Shown piece by piece: positions 19,129 to 28,281 of a stretch of DNA of 64,000 nt. The stretch is from Pseudomonadota bacterium (GTDB lineage: Bacteria; Pseudomonadota; Gammaproteobacteria; Burkholderiales; Burkholderiaceae_C): assembly GCA_021845505.1 (NCBI GenBank), contig JAJZVU010000015.1, positions 1-64,000 of the forward strand. Direction: 5' to 3'. Below the pieces are notes generated by a model that worked only from the letters and a program-made list of their open reading frames with translations, ran no database searches and was not told where the DNA came from. The position numbers were made by a program, and so were the translations under genes. Positions within the stretch are counted from its first letter, which is position 1, and every line of letters starts with the position of its first letter.

Positions 19129-20487
19129 ATGACGCGGGCGCTGCCTTTGCTGGCCGGCAACGACCCGGACGCGATTTTCGCGTGGCGGCGGGGCATCCCG
19201 GTACGTGCCGCCGAATTCCTGGCCGACGTCGAGCGGCTGGCGCGCGCGATGCCCGCGGGAGGGCATGTGCTCAATGCCTGCCAGGACCGCTACCACGTCG
19301 CGGTGGGCTTTGCCGCCGCGCTGGTGGGCGACAAGATCAACCTGCTGCCGTCGACCCGCAATCCCGATACCGTGCGCCACCTGCGCGCCTGCGCGCCCGA
19401 CCTGTTCTGCCTGGTCGACGGCCCCTGCGACCTGCCGCTGCCGCAGATGCGCTACCCGGAAGCGCTCGCGGCCGCGGGCCGCGCGGCGAGCGCCATGCCG
19501 GAGATCGACGAGGACCGCGTGGTCGCCAGGGTCTACACCTCCGGCTCGACCGGAGCGCCGCTTCCCCACGACAAGACCTGGGGGGCGCTGGTCGCCTGCA
19601 TTCGTTCGGGCCGCGACCGGCTGGCGCTGCCCGCGCGCACCACCCTGGTCGGCACGGTTCCGGCGCAGCACATGTACGGCTTCGAGTCGACGCTGCTGAT
19701 GGCCTTCCACGGCGATCTCGCCCTCGGCTCGGCGCATCCGTTCTATCCGGCCGACATCGTCGACGAGCTGGCGCGGGTGCCGGCGCCGCGCATGCTGGTG
19801 TCCACCCCGGTCCACTTGCGCGCGCTGCTCGCCTCCGGGCTGGACATCCCGCCGCTGCGGATGGTGCTGTGCGCGACGGCGCCGCTGGCGGTCGAGCTGG
19901 CGCACGAAGTCGAGGCCAGGACCCGCGCGCCGCTGGTGGAAATCTACGGATCGACCGAAACCGGCCAGATCGCGACCCGGCGCACCGCGCGCACCGACGC
20001 GTTCACGCTGCTCGACGGCCTGGCCCTGGTGCCGACCGCGGACGGGGTGGCGATGGCCAGCGGCGGCCATCTCGCGCGGCCGACGCCGATCCACGACATC
20101 ATCGAACCGCTGGGCGGTGGCGACTTCCGGCTCCACGGGCGCAGCGCCGACATGGTCAACATGGCGGGCAAGCGCAGTTCGCTGGCCCATCTCAATCACC
20201 AGCTGTGCAGCGTCCCCGGGGTGCTCGACGGGGCCTTCTTCGCCCCGGACCCGACCGCGCGCGACGGCGTGGCTCGCTTGATGGCCTTCGCGGTGGCTCC
20301 GGGACTCACCGTGCAGGCGCTGCGCGCCGCGCTGCGCGAACGCATCGACGCCGCCTTCATGCCGCGTCCGCTGGTGCTGCTCGCGGACATGCCGCGCAAC
20401 GCCACCGGCAAGCTGCCGCGAGCCGCGCTGGCCGCGCTGGCAGTCGAGCACGGCGAGATTGCCCAGGCCGAGGACGATGACTGCTGA
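19129..20487 (+). CDS. AMP-dependent acyl-ACP ligase, ApeH-like
   Basis: A 452-residue ANL-family ligase. It has the P-loop YTSGSTGAPLPHDKTW, the EIYGSTETGQIATR motif, the hinge region HGRSADMVNMAGKRSS and catalytic Lys in RNATGKLPR. It is shorter than classical acyl-CoA ligases, as in ApeH-type enzymes that adenylate an aryl or acyl starter and load it on a carrier protein. It sits between the COG4648-like protein and a dehydratase, the canonical aryl-polyene order. The starter is likely a hydroxybenzoate-type acid, but no head-group enzyme is in the window. Confidence 0.85.
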   Translation: MTRALPLLAGNDPDAIFAWRRGIPVRAAEFLADVERLARAMPAGGHVLNACQDRYHVAVGFAAALVGDKINLLPSTRNPDTVRHLRACAPDLFCLVDGPCDLPLPQMRYPEALAAAGRAASAMPEIDEDRVVARVYTSGSTGAPLPHDKTWGALVACIRSGRDRLALPARTTLVGTVPAQHMYGFESTLLMAFHGDLALGSAHPFYPADIVDELARVPAPRMLVSTPVHLRALLASGLDIPPLRMVLCATAPLAVELAHEVEARTRAPLVEIYGSTETGQIATRRTARTDAFTLLDGLALVPTADGVAMASGGHLARPTPIHDIIEPLGGGDFRLHGRSADMVNMAGKRSSLAHLNHQLCSVPGVLDGAFFAPDPTARDGVARLMAFAVAPGLTVQALRAALRERIDAAFMPRPLVLLADMPRNATGKLPRAALAALAVEHGEIAQAEDDDC

Positions 20488-20791
20488 AACCCTGCATCCC
20501 GGCTATCCCCCCGGACATCCGGCGTTCGACGGCCACTTCCCGGGCAACCCGCTGGTGCCGGGGGTGCTGCTGCTCGATGCCGTGGTGCATGCGTCGTGCG
20601 AGCCCGAGGCGCTCGCCCGCGGCGGGGTGTGCATCGACCAGGTCAAGTTCACCGCGGTGGTGCGACCTGGGCAGTCGCTGGTCATCGACTGCCCGTCGCC
20701 GCTCGCCGCAGGCGGGCGCTTCCGCGTGCTCCAGGGGGCGCGCGTGGTGGCTGGTGGATCGCTTTCGCCCATCCGCGAAGCGCAACGCTAG
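20477..20791 (+). CDS. Hotdog dehydratase, ApeI-like
   Basis: A 104-residue single-hotdog protein containing HPAFDGHFPGNPLVPGVLLLD, the FabZ/FabA-type signature with its catalytic His. It would dehydrate 3-hydroxyacyl-carrier intermediates to give conjugated double bonds. The ATG lies 11 bp inside the ligase gene. A second, different hotdog enzyme is encoded at 27805-28281, as in Ape clusters, where ApeI and ApeP act together. Confidence 0.82.
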   Translation: MTAETLHPGYPPGHPAFDGHFPGNPLVPGVLLLDAVVHASCEPEALARGGVCIDQVKFTAVVRPGQSLVIDCPSPLAAGGRFRVLQGARVVAGGSLSPIREAQR

Positions 20792-20793
20792 CG

Positions 20794-21786
20794 ATGGCGA
20801 GCGGGCCCGAAACTCCTGCGCCGGCCTGCCCGGCCGAGCGCCGAGCCGACTCGCCGGCGGGCGAGTCGCGCCGGGCCTCGTGGGCGCGTGACCGCGAACG
20901 CAGCAATGCGACGATGCTGCGGGTGATGACCTGGATTTCGCTGCGCCTGGGGCGCGGCCCGGCGCGCCTGGTGCTGCTGGGCATCTGCGCCTACTTCCTC
21001 GCCTGCGCGCCCAGGGCGCGCAGGGCCTCTGCCGACTACCTCGGCCGGGTCCTGGGACGCCGACCCGCGTGGCGCGAAAGGTTCGCGCATATCCATGCCT
21101 TCGCGTCGACCGTCCACGACCGCGTGTTCCTGCTCAACGATCGCGCCGAACTGTTCGATCTTTCCAGCCGTGGCGTCGAGCACATCGAGGCCGCGCTGGC
21201 GCGCGGCCGCGGAGCGTTGCTGCTGGGCGCCCACTTCGGCAGCTTCGAGGTGCTGCGTGCCGCGGGGCGGCTGCGCGGAGGCCTGGCGATGTCCCTGCTG
21301 ATGTACCCGGACAACGCGCGCAAGATCAACTCGGCGCTGCATGCCATCAACCCGGCTGCCCAGCAGGACATCATCGCGCTGGGCCATGCGGACTCGATGC
21401 TGCGCGTGGGCAACGCGCTCGATGCCGGGGGGGTCGTGGGCATCCTTGCCGACCGCTCGCTGCACGAACAGGCGGTGGCGCGGCTGCCGTTCCTGGGTGC
21501 CGACGCGCAGTGGCCGCTGGGGCCGTTGCGCATCGCCGCGCTGATGCAGCGTCCGGTGCTGTTCATGGCCGGCATCTATCGGGGAGGCAACCGCTACGAG
21601 GTGGTGTTCGAGCCGCTCGCCGATTTTTCCGGACTCGGTCGCGCGGCGCGCTCAGCGGCCGTCGATGAGGCGTTGCGCCTCTATGTGCAAAGGCTCGAGC
21701 AGCACTGTCGCGACGCCCCGTTCAACTGGTTCAATTTCTTCGACTTCTGGGGCGCGCCGGGCGCCGCGGCGGCGAGGTCGCACTGA
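20794..21786 (+). CDS. LpxL-like lysophospholipid acyltransferase
   Basis: A 330-residue protein of the LpxL/HtrB family. A 45-residue polar extension precedes the usual start region TWISLRLGRGPARLVLLG; the catalytic H-x4-E is in GAHFGSFEVLR, with GILADRS and NWFNFFDFW further on. In aryl-polyene pathways such an enzyme attaches the finished acyl chain to a lipid or glycolipid acceptor at the inner membrane. The extension could reflect a start that is too far upstream: an in-frame ATG lies just before LRVMTW. Confidence 0.82.
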   Translation: MASGPETPAPACPAERRADSPAGESRRASWARDRERSNATMLRVMTWISLRLGRGPARLVLLGICAYFLACAPRARRASADYLGRVLGRRPAWRERFAHIHAFASTVHDRVFLLNDRAELFDLSSRGVEHIEAALARGRGALLLGAHFGSFEVLRAAGRLRGGLAMSLLMYPDNARKINSALHAINPAAQQDIIALGHADSMLRVGNALDAGGVVGILADRSLHEQAVARLPFLGADAQWPLGPLRIAALMQRPVLFMAGIYRGGNRYEVVFEPLADFSGLGRAARSAAVDEALRLYVQRLEQHCRDAPFNWFNFFDFWGAPGAAAARSH

Positions 21787-21797
21787 GGGGCCGTCCG

Positions 21798-22424
21798 ATG
21801 CATCGACCCGCGACCCGCCGCACGCCGGCACGCGGCTCGCGCAGGCGGGCGCTGGCGCGCCTGGCCTGCGCCGCGCTGGCCGGCCTGGGCGTGGGCGCGC
21901 CGGCGCAGGCCGCGGCGTGGGACCTTGCCGTGTTGATGCGGCTGCTGGCAGCGCGCGGATCGGGCGAGGCGAGCTTCGACCAGACGAAGACCCTGGCCAT
22001 GCTCGACGCGCCCATCGAGTCCTCGGGCACCCTGCGCTACGCGCCCCCCGACTACCTGGAAATGCGCACCCTGAAGCCCAGGCCCGAGAAGGTCGTCGTG
22101 CAGGGCGCCCGCATCACCGTGGAAGTCGACGGCCATTCGCGGCGCTTCGATCTCGACCAGGCGCCCGCGGTCGGCGCGCTGGTCGGCGGAATCCGCGCCA
22201 CCCTCGGCGGCGACCTGGGCGCGCTGCAGCGCGCGTATCGAGTCAGCCTGGGCGGCGACGAGGCGCTGTGGACCCTGGCGCTGGTTCCGCGACTGCCGGC
22301 GGCGCGGGAGCGGGTCAGCGAAATCGACATCAGCGGCTCGGGAGCCTGGCTGCGCAGCATCGCGATCTTCGAGGCCGACGGCGACCACTCGCTGATGCGG
22401 CTTCACCGGCTGCGGCAGCGATGA
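21798..22424 (+). CDS. LolA-like outer-membrane carrier, ApeL-like
   Basis: A 208-residue secreted protein. An Arg-rich start and a hydrophobic stretch ending APAQAAA form a signal peptide. The mature part follows the LolA pattern: ASFDQTKTLAMLDAPIESSGTLRYAPPDYLEMRT, then VVVQGARITVEVDG. LolA-type proteins carry lipidated cargo through the periplasm; in polyene clusters they are thought to carry the pigment lipid to the outer membrane. The stop overlaps the MMPL exporter start (ATGATG). Confidence 0.85.
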   Translation: MHRPATRRTPARGSRRRALARLACAALAGLGVGAPAQAAAWDLAVLMRLLAARGSGEASFDQTKTLAMLDAPIESSGTLRYAPPDYLEMRTLKPRPEKVVVQGARITVEVDGHSRRFDLDQAPAVGALVGGIRATLGGDLGALQRAYRVSLGGDEALWTLALVPRLPAARERVSEIDISGSGAWLRSIAIFEADGDHSLMRLHRLRQR

Positions 22425-24799
22425 TGCGACGCCGCCACGCGATCGTCCTGCTGTGGCTGGCGCTGCTGGCCGGCGCGCTCGCCGTGGTCGCGCATTCGCG
22501 CTTCTCGGCCGACATGTCGGCTTTCCTGCCCCGCGCGCCGGATGCGCAGCAGCGGGTGCTCGTCGACCAGCTGCGCACCGGCCTGGTGTCGCGCATCCTG
22601 ATGGTCGGGATCGACGGCGCGACGCCCGGCGTGCGTGCCGACATCTCGACGCGACTGGCGCGGCGGTTGCGCGCGACCGCGGAGTTCGCAGCGGTGGACA
22701 ACGGCCAGGCCAGCCGCACCGCCCGCGACTTTGCGCTGGTCTACTCCCACCGCTACCTGCTCAGCCCGTCGACCACCCCGCAGGCCTTCACCGCGGCCGG
22801 TCTGCACCGCGCGATCGCCGACGCCATCGCGCAATTGGCCGCGCCGATGGGCGACCAGTTCAAGCACCTGCTGCCGGCCGATCCGACCGGAGCGACCCTG
22901 GGGTTTCTCGAGGCCATCGCGCCGCGCACCCAGCCGCGGCGGATCGACGGCGTCTGGGCCTCCCCCGACGGCTCGCGCGCGCTGCTGTTCCTGGTCACGC
23001 GCGCCCCGGGCACCGATACCGATGCGCAGCAGCGCGCGCTGCGTCGGCTGCGGGCGGATTTCGACGCCGCCCGCAGCGCGCTCGGTCCGCGCGCCGCCGG
23101 CGTCTCGCTGGTGGTCAGCGGACCGGCGGTGTTCGCGGTGCACTCGCGCAGTGCCATCGAGCATGCGGTGACGCGGGTCACCGTGCTCGGCGCGAGCCTG
23201 ATCGTCGCGCTGCTGCTGCTGGTCTACCGCTCGCTGCCGTTGCTGGTGCTCGGTTTGCTGCCGGTCCTCACCGGGGTGGCCGTCGCCACAGCCGCGGTGG
23301 GCCTGGGCTTCGGGCTGGTGCAGGGAATCACCCTGGGCTTCGGCACGACCCTGATGGGCGAGGCGGTCGACTATTCCATCTACCTGTTCGTGCAGTCGGG
23401 CGGCCACGACGGCGGCGGGCGCAGCGCCTGGGTGCGGGACTTCTGGCCCACGGTGCGACTGGGGATGCTCACCTCGGTGGTCGGTTTCGCCAGCCTGCTG
23501 CTGTCGGACTTTCCCGGGCTGGCGCAGATCGGCGCCTACTCCATCGTCGGGCTGCTCACCGCGGCGCTGGTGACCCGCTTCGTGCTGCCCGAGTTGCTGC
23601 CCCGGTCGCTGGTGGTGCGCGACCTGAGCGTTGCCGGCGAGCGGCTGCTGCGGGTGGTGCGCGCCGTGCGCCGCTTGCGCTGGCCGCTGGCGCTGCTGGT
23701 GCTGGCCTCGCTGGCGCTGCTGCTGGTCCAGCGGCAGCATGTCTGGAACCCGCGGCTGGCGGCCCTCAGCCCGATGCCCCGCAGCATGCTCCAGACCGAT
23801 GCGACCTTGCGCCGCCAGATCGGCGCGCCCGACTCGGGCGACCTGGTGGTGCTGGTCGGAGCGACCCAGGAAGCGGCGCTGCAGGCCGCCGAGGCCATCG
23901 CCCCACGGCTGCGCGCGTTGCAGCGCGAGGGGCTGATCGGCGGTTTCGACAGCCCGGCGCGCTACCTGCCGAGCGCGCGCACCCAGCGGGCACGCCAGCG
24001 CGCGCTGCCGAGCGCCGGGCAGCTCGAGGCCAACCTGCGCGCCGCGGTGGCCGGTCTGCCGGTGGCGCCCGGTCTGTTCAAGCCCTTTGTCGCAGCGGTC
24101 ACCGCCGAGCGCCAGGCTGCGCTGCTGACACGCTCGGACTTCGCCGGCAGCTCGTTCGCGCTGGCGCTGGACGGCATGCTGGTGCAAGGCCGCCACGGCC
24201 GCTGGATGGCCCTGCTGCCGCTGCGCGCGCCGGCCCATCGCGAGATCTCCGTGGCACGCCTGCGGGTGGCGCTGCGCGGCAGCGGCGGCCGGGTGGTCGA
24301 CCTCGGCGCGACGAGCGACGACCTGTACCGCGGCTACCTGGGCTCGGCGATCTGGTTGTCCGCCGGCGGTGTCGTGGGCATGGCGGTGCTGCTGCTGGCC
24401 GCCTTGCGCTCGCCCACCCGGGTGGCGCGGGTGCTGGCGCCGCTGCTCGCGGCCGTGGTGGTCGTCGCGGCGGGTCTGGTGGTGCTGGGGCAGCGTCTGA
24501 CCTTGCTGCACCTGGTGGGCATGATGCTGGTCATCGCGGTGGGGTCGAACTACGCGTTGTTCTTTGCCGGCGGCAGGCGGCACGGCGGGATCGCGCCGCA
24601 GACCGTGGCGTCGCTGGTGTTCGCGAACCTGACCACGGTCGCAGGTTTCGCGCCCCTGCTCATCGCCGGTGTGCCGGTGCTGACCGCGCTCGGGGCCACG
24701 GTGGGGCCGGGAGCGCTGCTGGCGCTGGTGTTCTCGGCCGTGCTGTCGGCGCCCGCCGACGCGCCGGCAGGCGCTGCGCTGGACGGAGCCACCCGATGA
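22421..24799 (+). CDS. MMPL/RND-family lipid exporter, ApeM-like
   Basis: A 792-residue inner-membrane transporter with twelve expected membrane segments arranged as two halves. Each half has a large periplasmic loop and a six-helix bundle (for example LIVALLLLVYRSLPLLVLGLLP and VVGMAVLLLAALRSP). Conserved GFGTTLMGEAVDYSIYLF and AVGSNYALFF are the MMPL helix-4 signatures, with Asp in the first half. It likely flips or exports the polyene lipid. It overlaps genes on both sides. Confidence 0.9.
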   Translation: MMRRRHAIVLLWLALLAGALAVVAHSRFSADMSAFLPRAPDAQQRVLVDQLRTGLVSRILMVGIDGATPGVRADISTRLARRLRATAEFAAVDNGQASRTARDFALVYSHRYLLSPSTTPQAFTAAGLHRAIADAIAQLAAPMGDQFKHLLPADPTGATLGFLEAIAPRTQPRRIDGVWASPDGSRALLFLVTRAPGTDTDAQQRALRRLRADFDAARSALGPRAAGVSLVVSGPAVFAVHSRSAIEHAVTRVTVLGASLIVALLLLVYRSLPLLVLGLLPVLTGVAVATAAVGLGFGLVQGITLGFGTTLMGEAVDYSIYLFVQSGGHDGGGRSAWVRDFWPTVRLGMLTSVVGFASLLLSDFPGLAQIGAYSIVGLLTAALVTRFVLPELLPRSLVVRDLSVAGERLLRVVRAVRRLRWPLALLVLASLALLLVQRQHVWNPRLAALSPMPRSMLQTDATLRRQIGAPDSGDLVVLVGATQEAALQAAEAIAPRLRALQREGLIGGFDSPARYLPSARTQRARQRALPSAGQLEANLRAAVAGLPVAPGLFKPFVAAVTAERQAALLTRSDFAGSSFALALDGMLVQGRHGRWMALLPLRAPAHREISVARLRVALRGSGGRVVDLGATSDDLYRGYLGSAIWLSAGGVVGMAVLLLAALRSPTRVARVLAPLLAAVVVVAAGLVVLGQRLTLLHLVGMMLVIAVGSNYALFFAGGRRHGGIAPQTVASLVFANLTTVAGFAPLLIAGVPVLTALGATVGPGALLALVFSAVLSAPADAPAGAALDGATR

Positions 24800-25638
24800 G
24801 CGCCGCTCCCGAGCCGCCGCGGCAGACGACTCGCGCCCTCGGCCAGCTGCCGCCGAGCGTGCTGGGCGTGGGTGCGGTGAACCTGATCGCGTTGGCCGCC
24901 GTGGTTGCCGCGCCGGGCAGCTGGCCGTGGGCGCTGGGCGCTGCGCTGCTCGGCCATGCCTGGATCGGTGCGCTGACCCTGAGCCCGCGCACGCACCGGC
25001 TCGGCCCCAACCTGGTGCGCCTGGCGCCGGAGCATGTGGCGCGCGGCCTGGTGGCGATCACCATCGACGATGGCCCCGATCCGCGCACCACCCCGGCGGT
25101 GCTGGAGATCCTGGATGCCCACGCTGCCACCGCCAGTTTCTTTTGCATCGGCGAGCGGGTCGCACGCCACCCCGAGCTGGCGCGCGAGATCGTCCGCCGC
25201 GGCCACCGGGTGGAAAACCATACGGCGCGACACCGACACGATTTCGCGCTGCTCGGCCCGCGCAGGTACCTCGCCGAACTGGCCGCGGGGCAGGCGCTGA
25301 TCGAGGCGGCCACCGGCGTCGCGCCGTGCTATTTCCGCGCGCCTGCCGGATTCCGCAATCCCTTCTGCTGGCCGGCTCTGCAGCGCGCCGGGCTCGTGCT
25401 CGCATCGTGGACGCGACGCGGCTTCGACACCCGGGACGGCGACGCGGCGCGGGTGCTGCGGCGGCTCGCCGACGGCCTGGCGGCCGGCGACATCCTGCTG
25501 CTGCACGACGGCCACTGCGCCCGCACGCCGGCCGGCGTCCCGGTGATCCTGGAAGTCCTTCCGCAGTTGCTCGCGCTGCTGCAGCGGCGCGGCTTGCGGG
25601 CCGTGGCACTGCCCCGGCCTCCCGGGAGCCTTCGATGA
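24796..25638 (+). CDS. Polysaccharide deacetylase (NodB domain)
   Basis: A 280-residue protein with one or two N-terminal hydrophobic segments and a complete NodB catalytic domain. It shows TIDDGPDPRTTP (two Asp), HRVENHTARH (two metal His), RAPAGFRNP and LLLHDGH. These enzymes remove N-acetyl or related groups from sugars. It overlaps the MMPL stop (ATGA), so it is translated with the polyene export genes and may trim a glycan or glycolipid acceptor. Such a gene is not part of the minimal aryl-polyene set. Confidence 0.87.
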   Translation: MSAAPEPPRQTTRALGQLPPSVLGVGAVNLIALAAVVAAPGSWPWALGAALLGHAWIGALTLSPRTHRLGPNLVRLAPEHVARGLVAITIDDGPDPRTTPAVLEILDAHAATASFFCIGERVARHPELAREIVRRGHRVENHTARHRHDFALLGPRRYLAELAAGQALIEAATGVAPCYFRAPAGFRNPFCWPALQRAGLVLASWTRRGFDTRDGDAARVLRRLADGLAAGDILLLHDGHCARTPAGVPVILEVLPQLLALLQRRGLRAVALPRPPGSLR

Positions 25639-25736
25639 AGCGTTGCGCCGGCGATGCGGCCCGCGTTGCGTGGCACTTCGCGCCGCAGGCGATCGAGCCG
25701 CCGCGGCCCGCCCCGGCCGCGGCTTCGCTACAGTAA
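25635..25736 (+). CDS. Short coupled ORF, doubtful
   Basis: A 33-codon frame begins in the deacetylase stop (ATGA) and ends ten bases before the next ketosynthase. The product has no recognisable domain. The position is where aryl-polyene clusters often carry a small lipoprotein gene (ApeN), but no lipobox is present. It may just couple translation across the gap. Confidence 0.2.
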   Translation: MKRCAGDAARVAWHFAPQAIEPPRPAPAAASLQ

Positions 25737-25745
25737 CTGGGCATC

Positions 25746-26987
25746 ATGGCTTCGAATCGTCCTCGTCTTGCGCCGCTGCATGTCGTGCGCGCCACCGCGA
25801 CCAGCTGCCTGGGCAGCGGCCTGGCCGCGCACGCCGCGGCGCTTCGCGACAACCGTTGCGGGCTGGCGCGCTGCGAGTTCGATGTCTGCGACCTGCCGAC
25901 CTGGATCGGCGAGGTGCGGGGTGTCGACTCCGTCGGCCTGCCCGCGGCGCTGGCCGTCTTCGATTGCCGCAACAACCGGCTGGCCGAACTCGCGCTGGCG
26001 CAGGACGGCTTCCTGCAGGCCGTCGAGCACGCGGTGGCCCGCCACGGCGCGCATCGCGTCGGGCTGTTCGTCGGCACCAGCACCTCGGGCATGCTGGAGA
26101 CCGAGCAGGCGTACCGGCGGCGCGACGCACGCGGCGCGTTGCCTGGGGATTTCAACTATTGCGCCACGCACAGCACGGCGTCGCTCGCCGCGTTCCTGGG
26201 CGAGCGCCTGGGGCTGCGCGGGCCGGCCTGCGTGATTTCGTCGGCCTGCTCGTCCAGCGCCAAGGTGTTCGCGACCGCGCAGCGCATGATCGGCGCCGGG
26301 CTGGTCGACTGCGCGGTGGTCGGCGGAGTCGACACGCTGTGCCTGACCACCCTGTACGGCTTTCATTCCCTCGAACTGCTGTCGCCCAGTCCCTGCCGAC
26401 CCTACGACGTCGCGCGCAACGGGCTTTCGCTGGGGGAGGCGGCAGCCTTCGCCGTGCTCGAGGCCGCGCCGCGGCACCTGGCCGACGACGAGGTGCTGCT
26501 GCTGGGCAGCGGCGAATCCAGCGATGCCCACCACATGTCGTCGCCCCACCCCGAAGGCCTCGGCGCGCGAATGGCGATGCAGCAGGCGCTGGCCGAATGC
26601 GCTCTGCAGCCGTCGGACATCGACTACATCAATCTGCATGGAACCGCCACGCCCAGCAACGACGCTGCCGAAGGGCACGCCGTGGCAGCGCTGTTCGGTC
26701 GCGGCACCTCGTGCAATTCGACCAAGGGCGGGACCGGCCATACGCTGGGCGCTGCCGGCGGCCTGGAGGCGGTGTTCTGCCTGCTGGCGCTGCGCGACGG
26801 CTTCCTGCCGGGCAGCCCCGGCACGCAGGTCCTCGACCCGGCCATCGCCGGGCCGCAGCAACTGCGCTACCGTTGCGCGGCCGAGCCGGCCCGGCCGGGT
26901 TTCGCGATGAGCAATTCCTTCGGCTTCGGCGGCACGAATTGCAGCCTGGTGCTGGGCCGCGCCGATGCGTGGAGGGCGCGTCGATGA
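25746..26987 (+). CDS. Beta-ketoacyl-ACP synthase, ApeO-like
   Basis: A 413-residue ketosynthase with Cys168 in SSACSSSAKVF, His298 in NLHGTAT and His332 in GGTGHTLGAAG, plus NSFGFGGTN near the end. It is probably the main chain-extending synthase and is followed by an overlapping chain-length-factor-like partner, as in Ape and type II polyketide systems. The order KS, CLF, dehydratase, ketoreductase is the elongation module of aryl-polyene clusters. Confidence 0.9.
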   Translation: MASNRPRLAPLHVVRATATSCLGSGLAAHAAALRDNRCGLARCEFDVCDLPTWIGEVRGVDSVGLPAALAVFDCRNNRLAELALAQDGFLQAVEHAVARHGAHRVGLFVGTSTSGMLETEQAYRRRDARGALPGDFNYCATHSTASLAAFLGERLGLRGPACVISSACSSSAKVFATAQRMIGAGLVDCAVVGGVDTLCLTTLYGFHSLELLSPSPCRPYDVARNGLSLGEAAAFAVLEAAPRHLADDEVLLLGSGESSDAHHMSSPHPEGLGARMAMQQALAECALQPSDIDYINLHGTATPSNDAAEGHAVAALFGRGTSCNSTKGGTGHTLGAAGGLEAVFCLLALRDGFLPGSPGTQVLDPAIAGPQQLRYRCAAEPARPGFAMSNSFGFGGTNCSLVLGRADAWRARR

Positions 26988-27811
26988 GCGCGTTGCGCGG
27001 GCGCCCGCTGGCGGCCTGCCTGGCCGGCGTCGGACTGCTGGGGCCAGGGCTGTCGGGGTGGCCCGCGGCGGCCGCGGTGCTGCGCGGCGAGCAGCCCTAC
27101 CTGCCGGCGCGCACCGAGATGCCCGCTGCGCAGTGGTTGCCGCCGGCCGAGCGCCGGCGCGCGACCGCGGCGGTCAAGCTGACGCTGGCCACCGGAGGCG
27201 CCGCGCTGGCGATGGCCGAGCGCGACGCCACCGATCTGCGCACGGTGTTCGCGGCTTCCAGCGGGGACGGCGTGAACTGCCATGCGCTGTGCGAGGCGCT
27301 GGCTTCGCCGGATCGGCTGGTGTCGCCGACGCGTTTCCACAATTCGGTGCACAACGCGGCCTCCGGCTACTGGGGCATCGCCACCCATTGCATGGCGGCG
27401 TCGGCGGTGCTGTGCGCGGCGCACGACGGCAGCTTCGGCGCCGGCCTGCTCGAGGCCCTGGTCGAGGTCGGAACCAGCGGCGAGGACGTGTTGCTGCTGG
27501 CCTACGATACCGACTACCCGGAGCCGCTGCGCAGCGCTCGCCCGATACCCGACGCCTTCGGCGTGGCGCTGTTGCTGGCGCCGCGCCGCAGCGGCGCCGC
27601 GCTGGCCTGCATGGCCGTCGATGCGGCGGCGCCGTTCACCGAGGCGCCGCCGCGCGGCCTGGAGCAGCCCGGGCTGGAGGCGCTGCGCCGTTCGATTCCG
27701 GCCGCGCGCTCGCTGTCGCTGCTGCAAGCCGTCGCGCGCGGCGAGTCGGCCACCGCGGTGGTCGACTACCTGCCGGGGCGGCAACTGCGGGTGGAACTGT
27801 CGCCATGCTGA
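26984..27811 (+). CDS. Ketosynthase-like chain length factor
   Basis: A 275-residue protein with a ketosynthase-like N-terminal fold (CLAGVGLLGPGLSGW, RTVFAASSGDGVNCHALCEAL, FHNSVHNAASGYWGIAT, MAASAVLCAAHDGSF) but no active-site Cys-Ser-Ser-Ser. It fits the truncated ketosynthase family that partners with catalytic synthases to set chain length. It overlaps the ApeO-like gene by four bases and the following dehydratase by seven. Confidence 0.82.
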   Translation: MSALRGRPLAACLAGVGLLGPGLSGWPAAAAVLRGEQPYLPARTEMPAAQWLPPAERRRATAAVKLTLATGGAALAMAERDATDLRTVFAASSGDGVNCHALCEALASPDRLVSPTRFHNSVHNAASGYWGIATHCMAASAVLCAAHDGSFGAGLLEALVEVGTSGEDVLLLAYDTDYPEPLRSARPIPDAFGVALLLAPRRSGAALACMAVDAAAPFTEAPPRGLEQPGLEALRRSIPAARSLSLLQAVARGESATAVVDYLPGRQLRVELSPC

Positions 27812-28281
27812 CGCCGTCGCCGTGGCTGCACGATCAGGCCTGGATCGCGGCGCACATCCCCCATCGCGGCAGCATGTGCCTGCTCGAGGGCGTCGTCGCG
27901 TGGGATGCCGGGCATGTCGTGTGTTGCGCCGACAACCACAGGCGGCTCGACCATCCGTTGCGGCAGTTCGGCCGGCTGGGCGCGGCCTGCGGCATCGAAT
28001 ACGCTGCGCAGGCGATGGCCGTGCACGGCGCACTGCTGTCGCAGCGCGGGCCGGCCGCGCGCCCGGGCATGCTGGTCAGCGCGCGCCAGGTGACGCTGCA
28101 CGTGGGCCGGCTGGACGACGTGCAGGGCGCGCTGCGCATACGCGCCGAACGCCTCGGCGACGGCGACCCGCTGCTGCTGTATGCCTTCAGCGTCAGCGCC
28201 GGCGGGCGCACGCTGCTCGAAGGCCGAGCCTGCGTGCTGCTCGGCTCCGTTCCCGAAGCCAGCGAACCGTCCGCGCCATGA
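27805..28281 (+). CDS. 3-hydroxyacyl-ACP dehydratase, ApeP-like
   Basis: A 158-residue hotdog protein with AAHIPHRGSMCLLEGVVAW at its start, the ApeP form of the FabZ-like HR-x-PM signature, and QFGRLGAACGIEYAAQAMAV in the central helix. It would dehydrate the growing polyene intermediate. It lies between the chain length factor and ketoreductase with overlaps on both sides. Confidence 0.83.
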   Translation: MLTPSPWLHDQAWIAAHIPHRGSMCLLEGVVAWDAGHVVCCADNHRRLDHPLRQFGRLGAACGIEYAAQAMAVHGALLSQRGPAARPGMLVSARQVTLHVGRLDDVQGALRIRAERLGDGDPLLLYAFSVSAGGRTLLEGRACVLLGSVPEASEPSAP

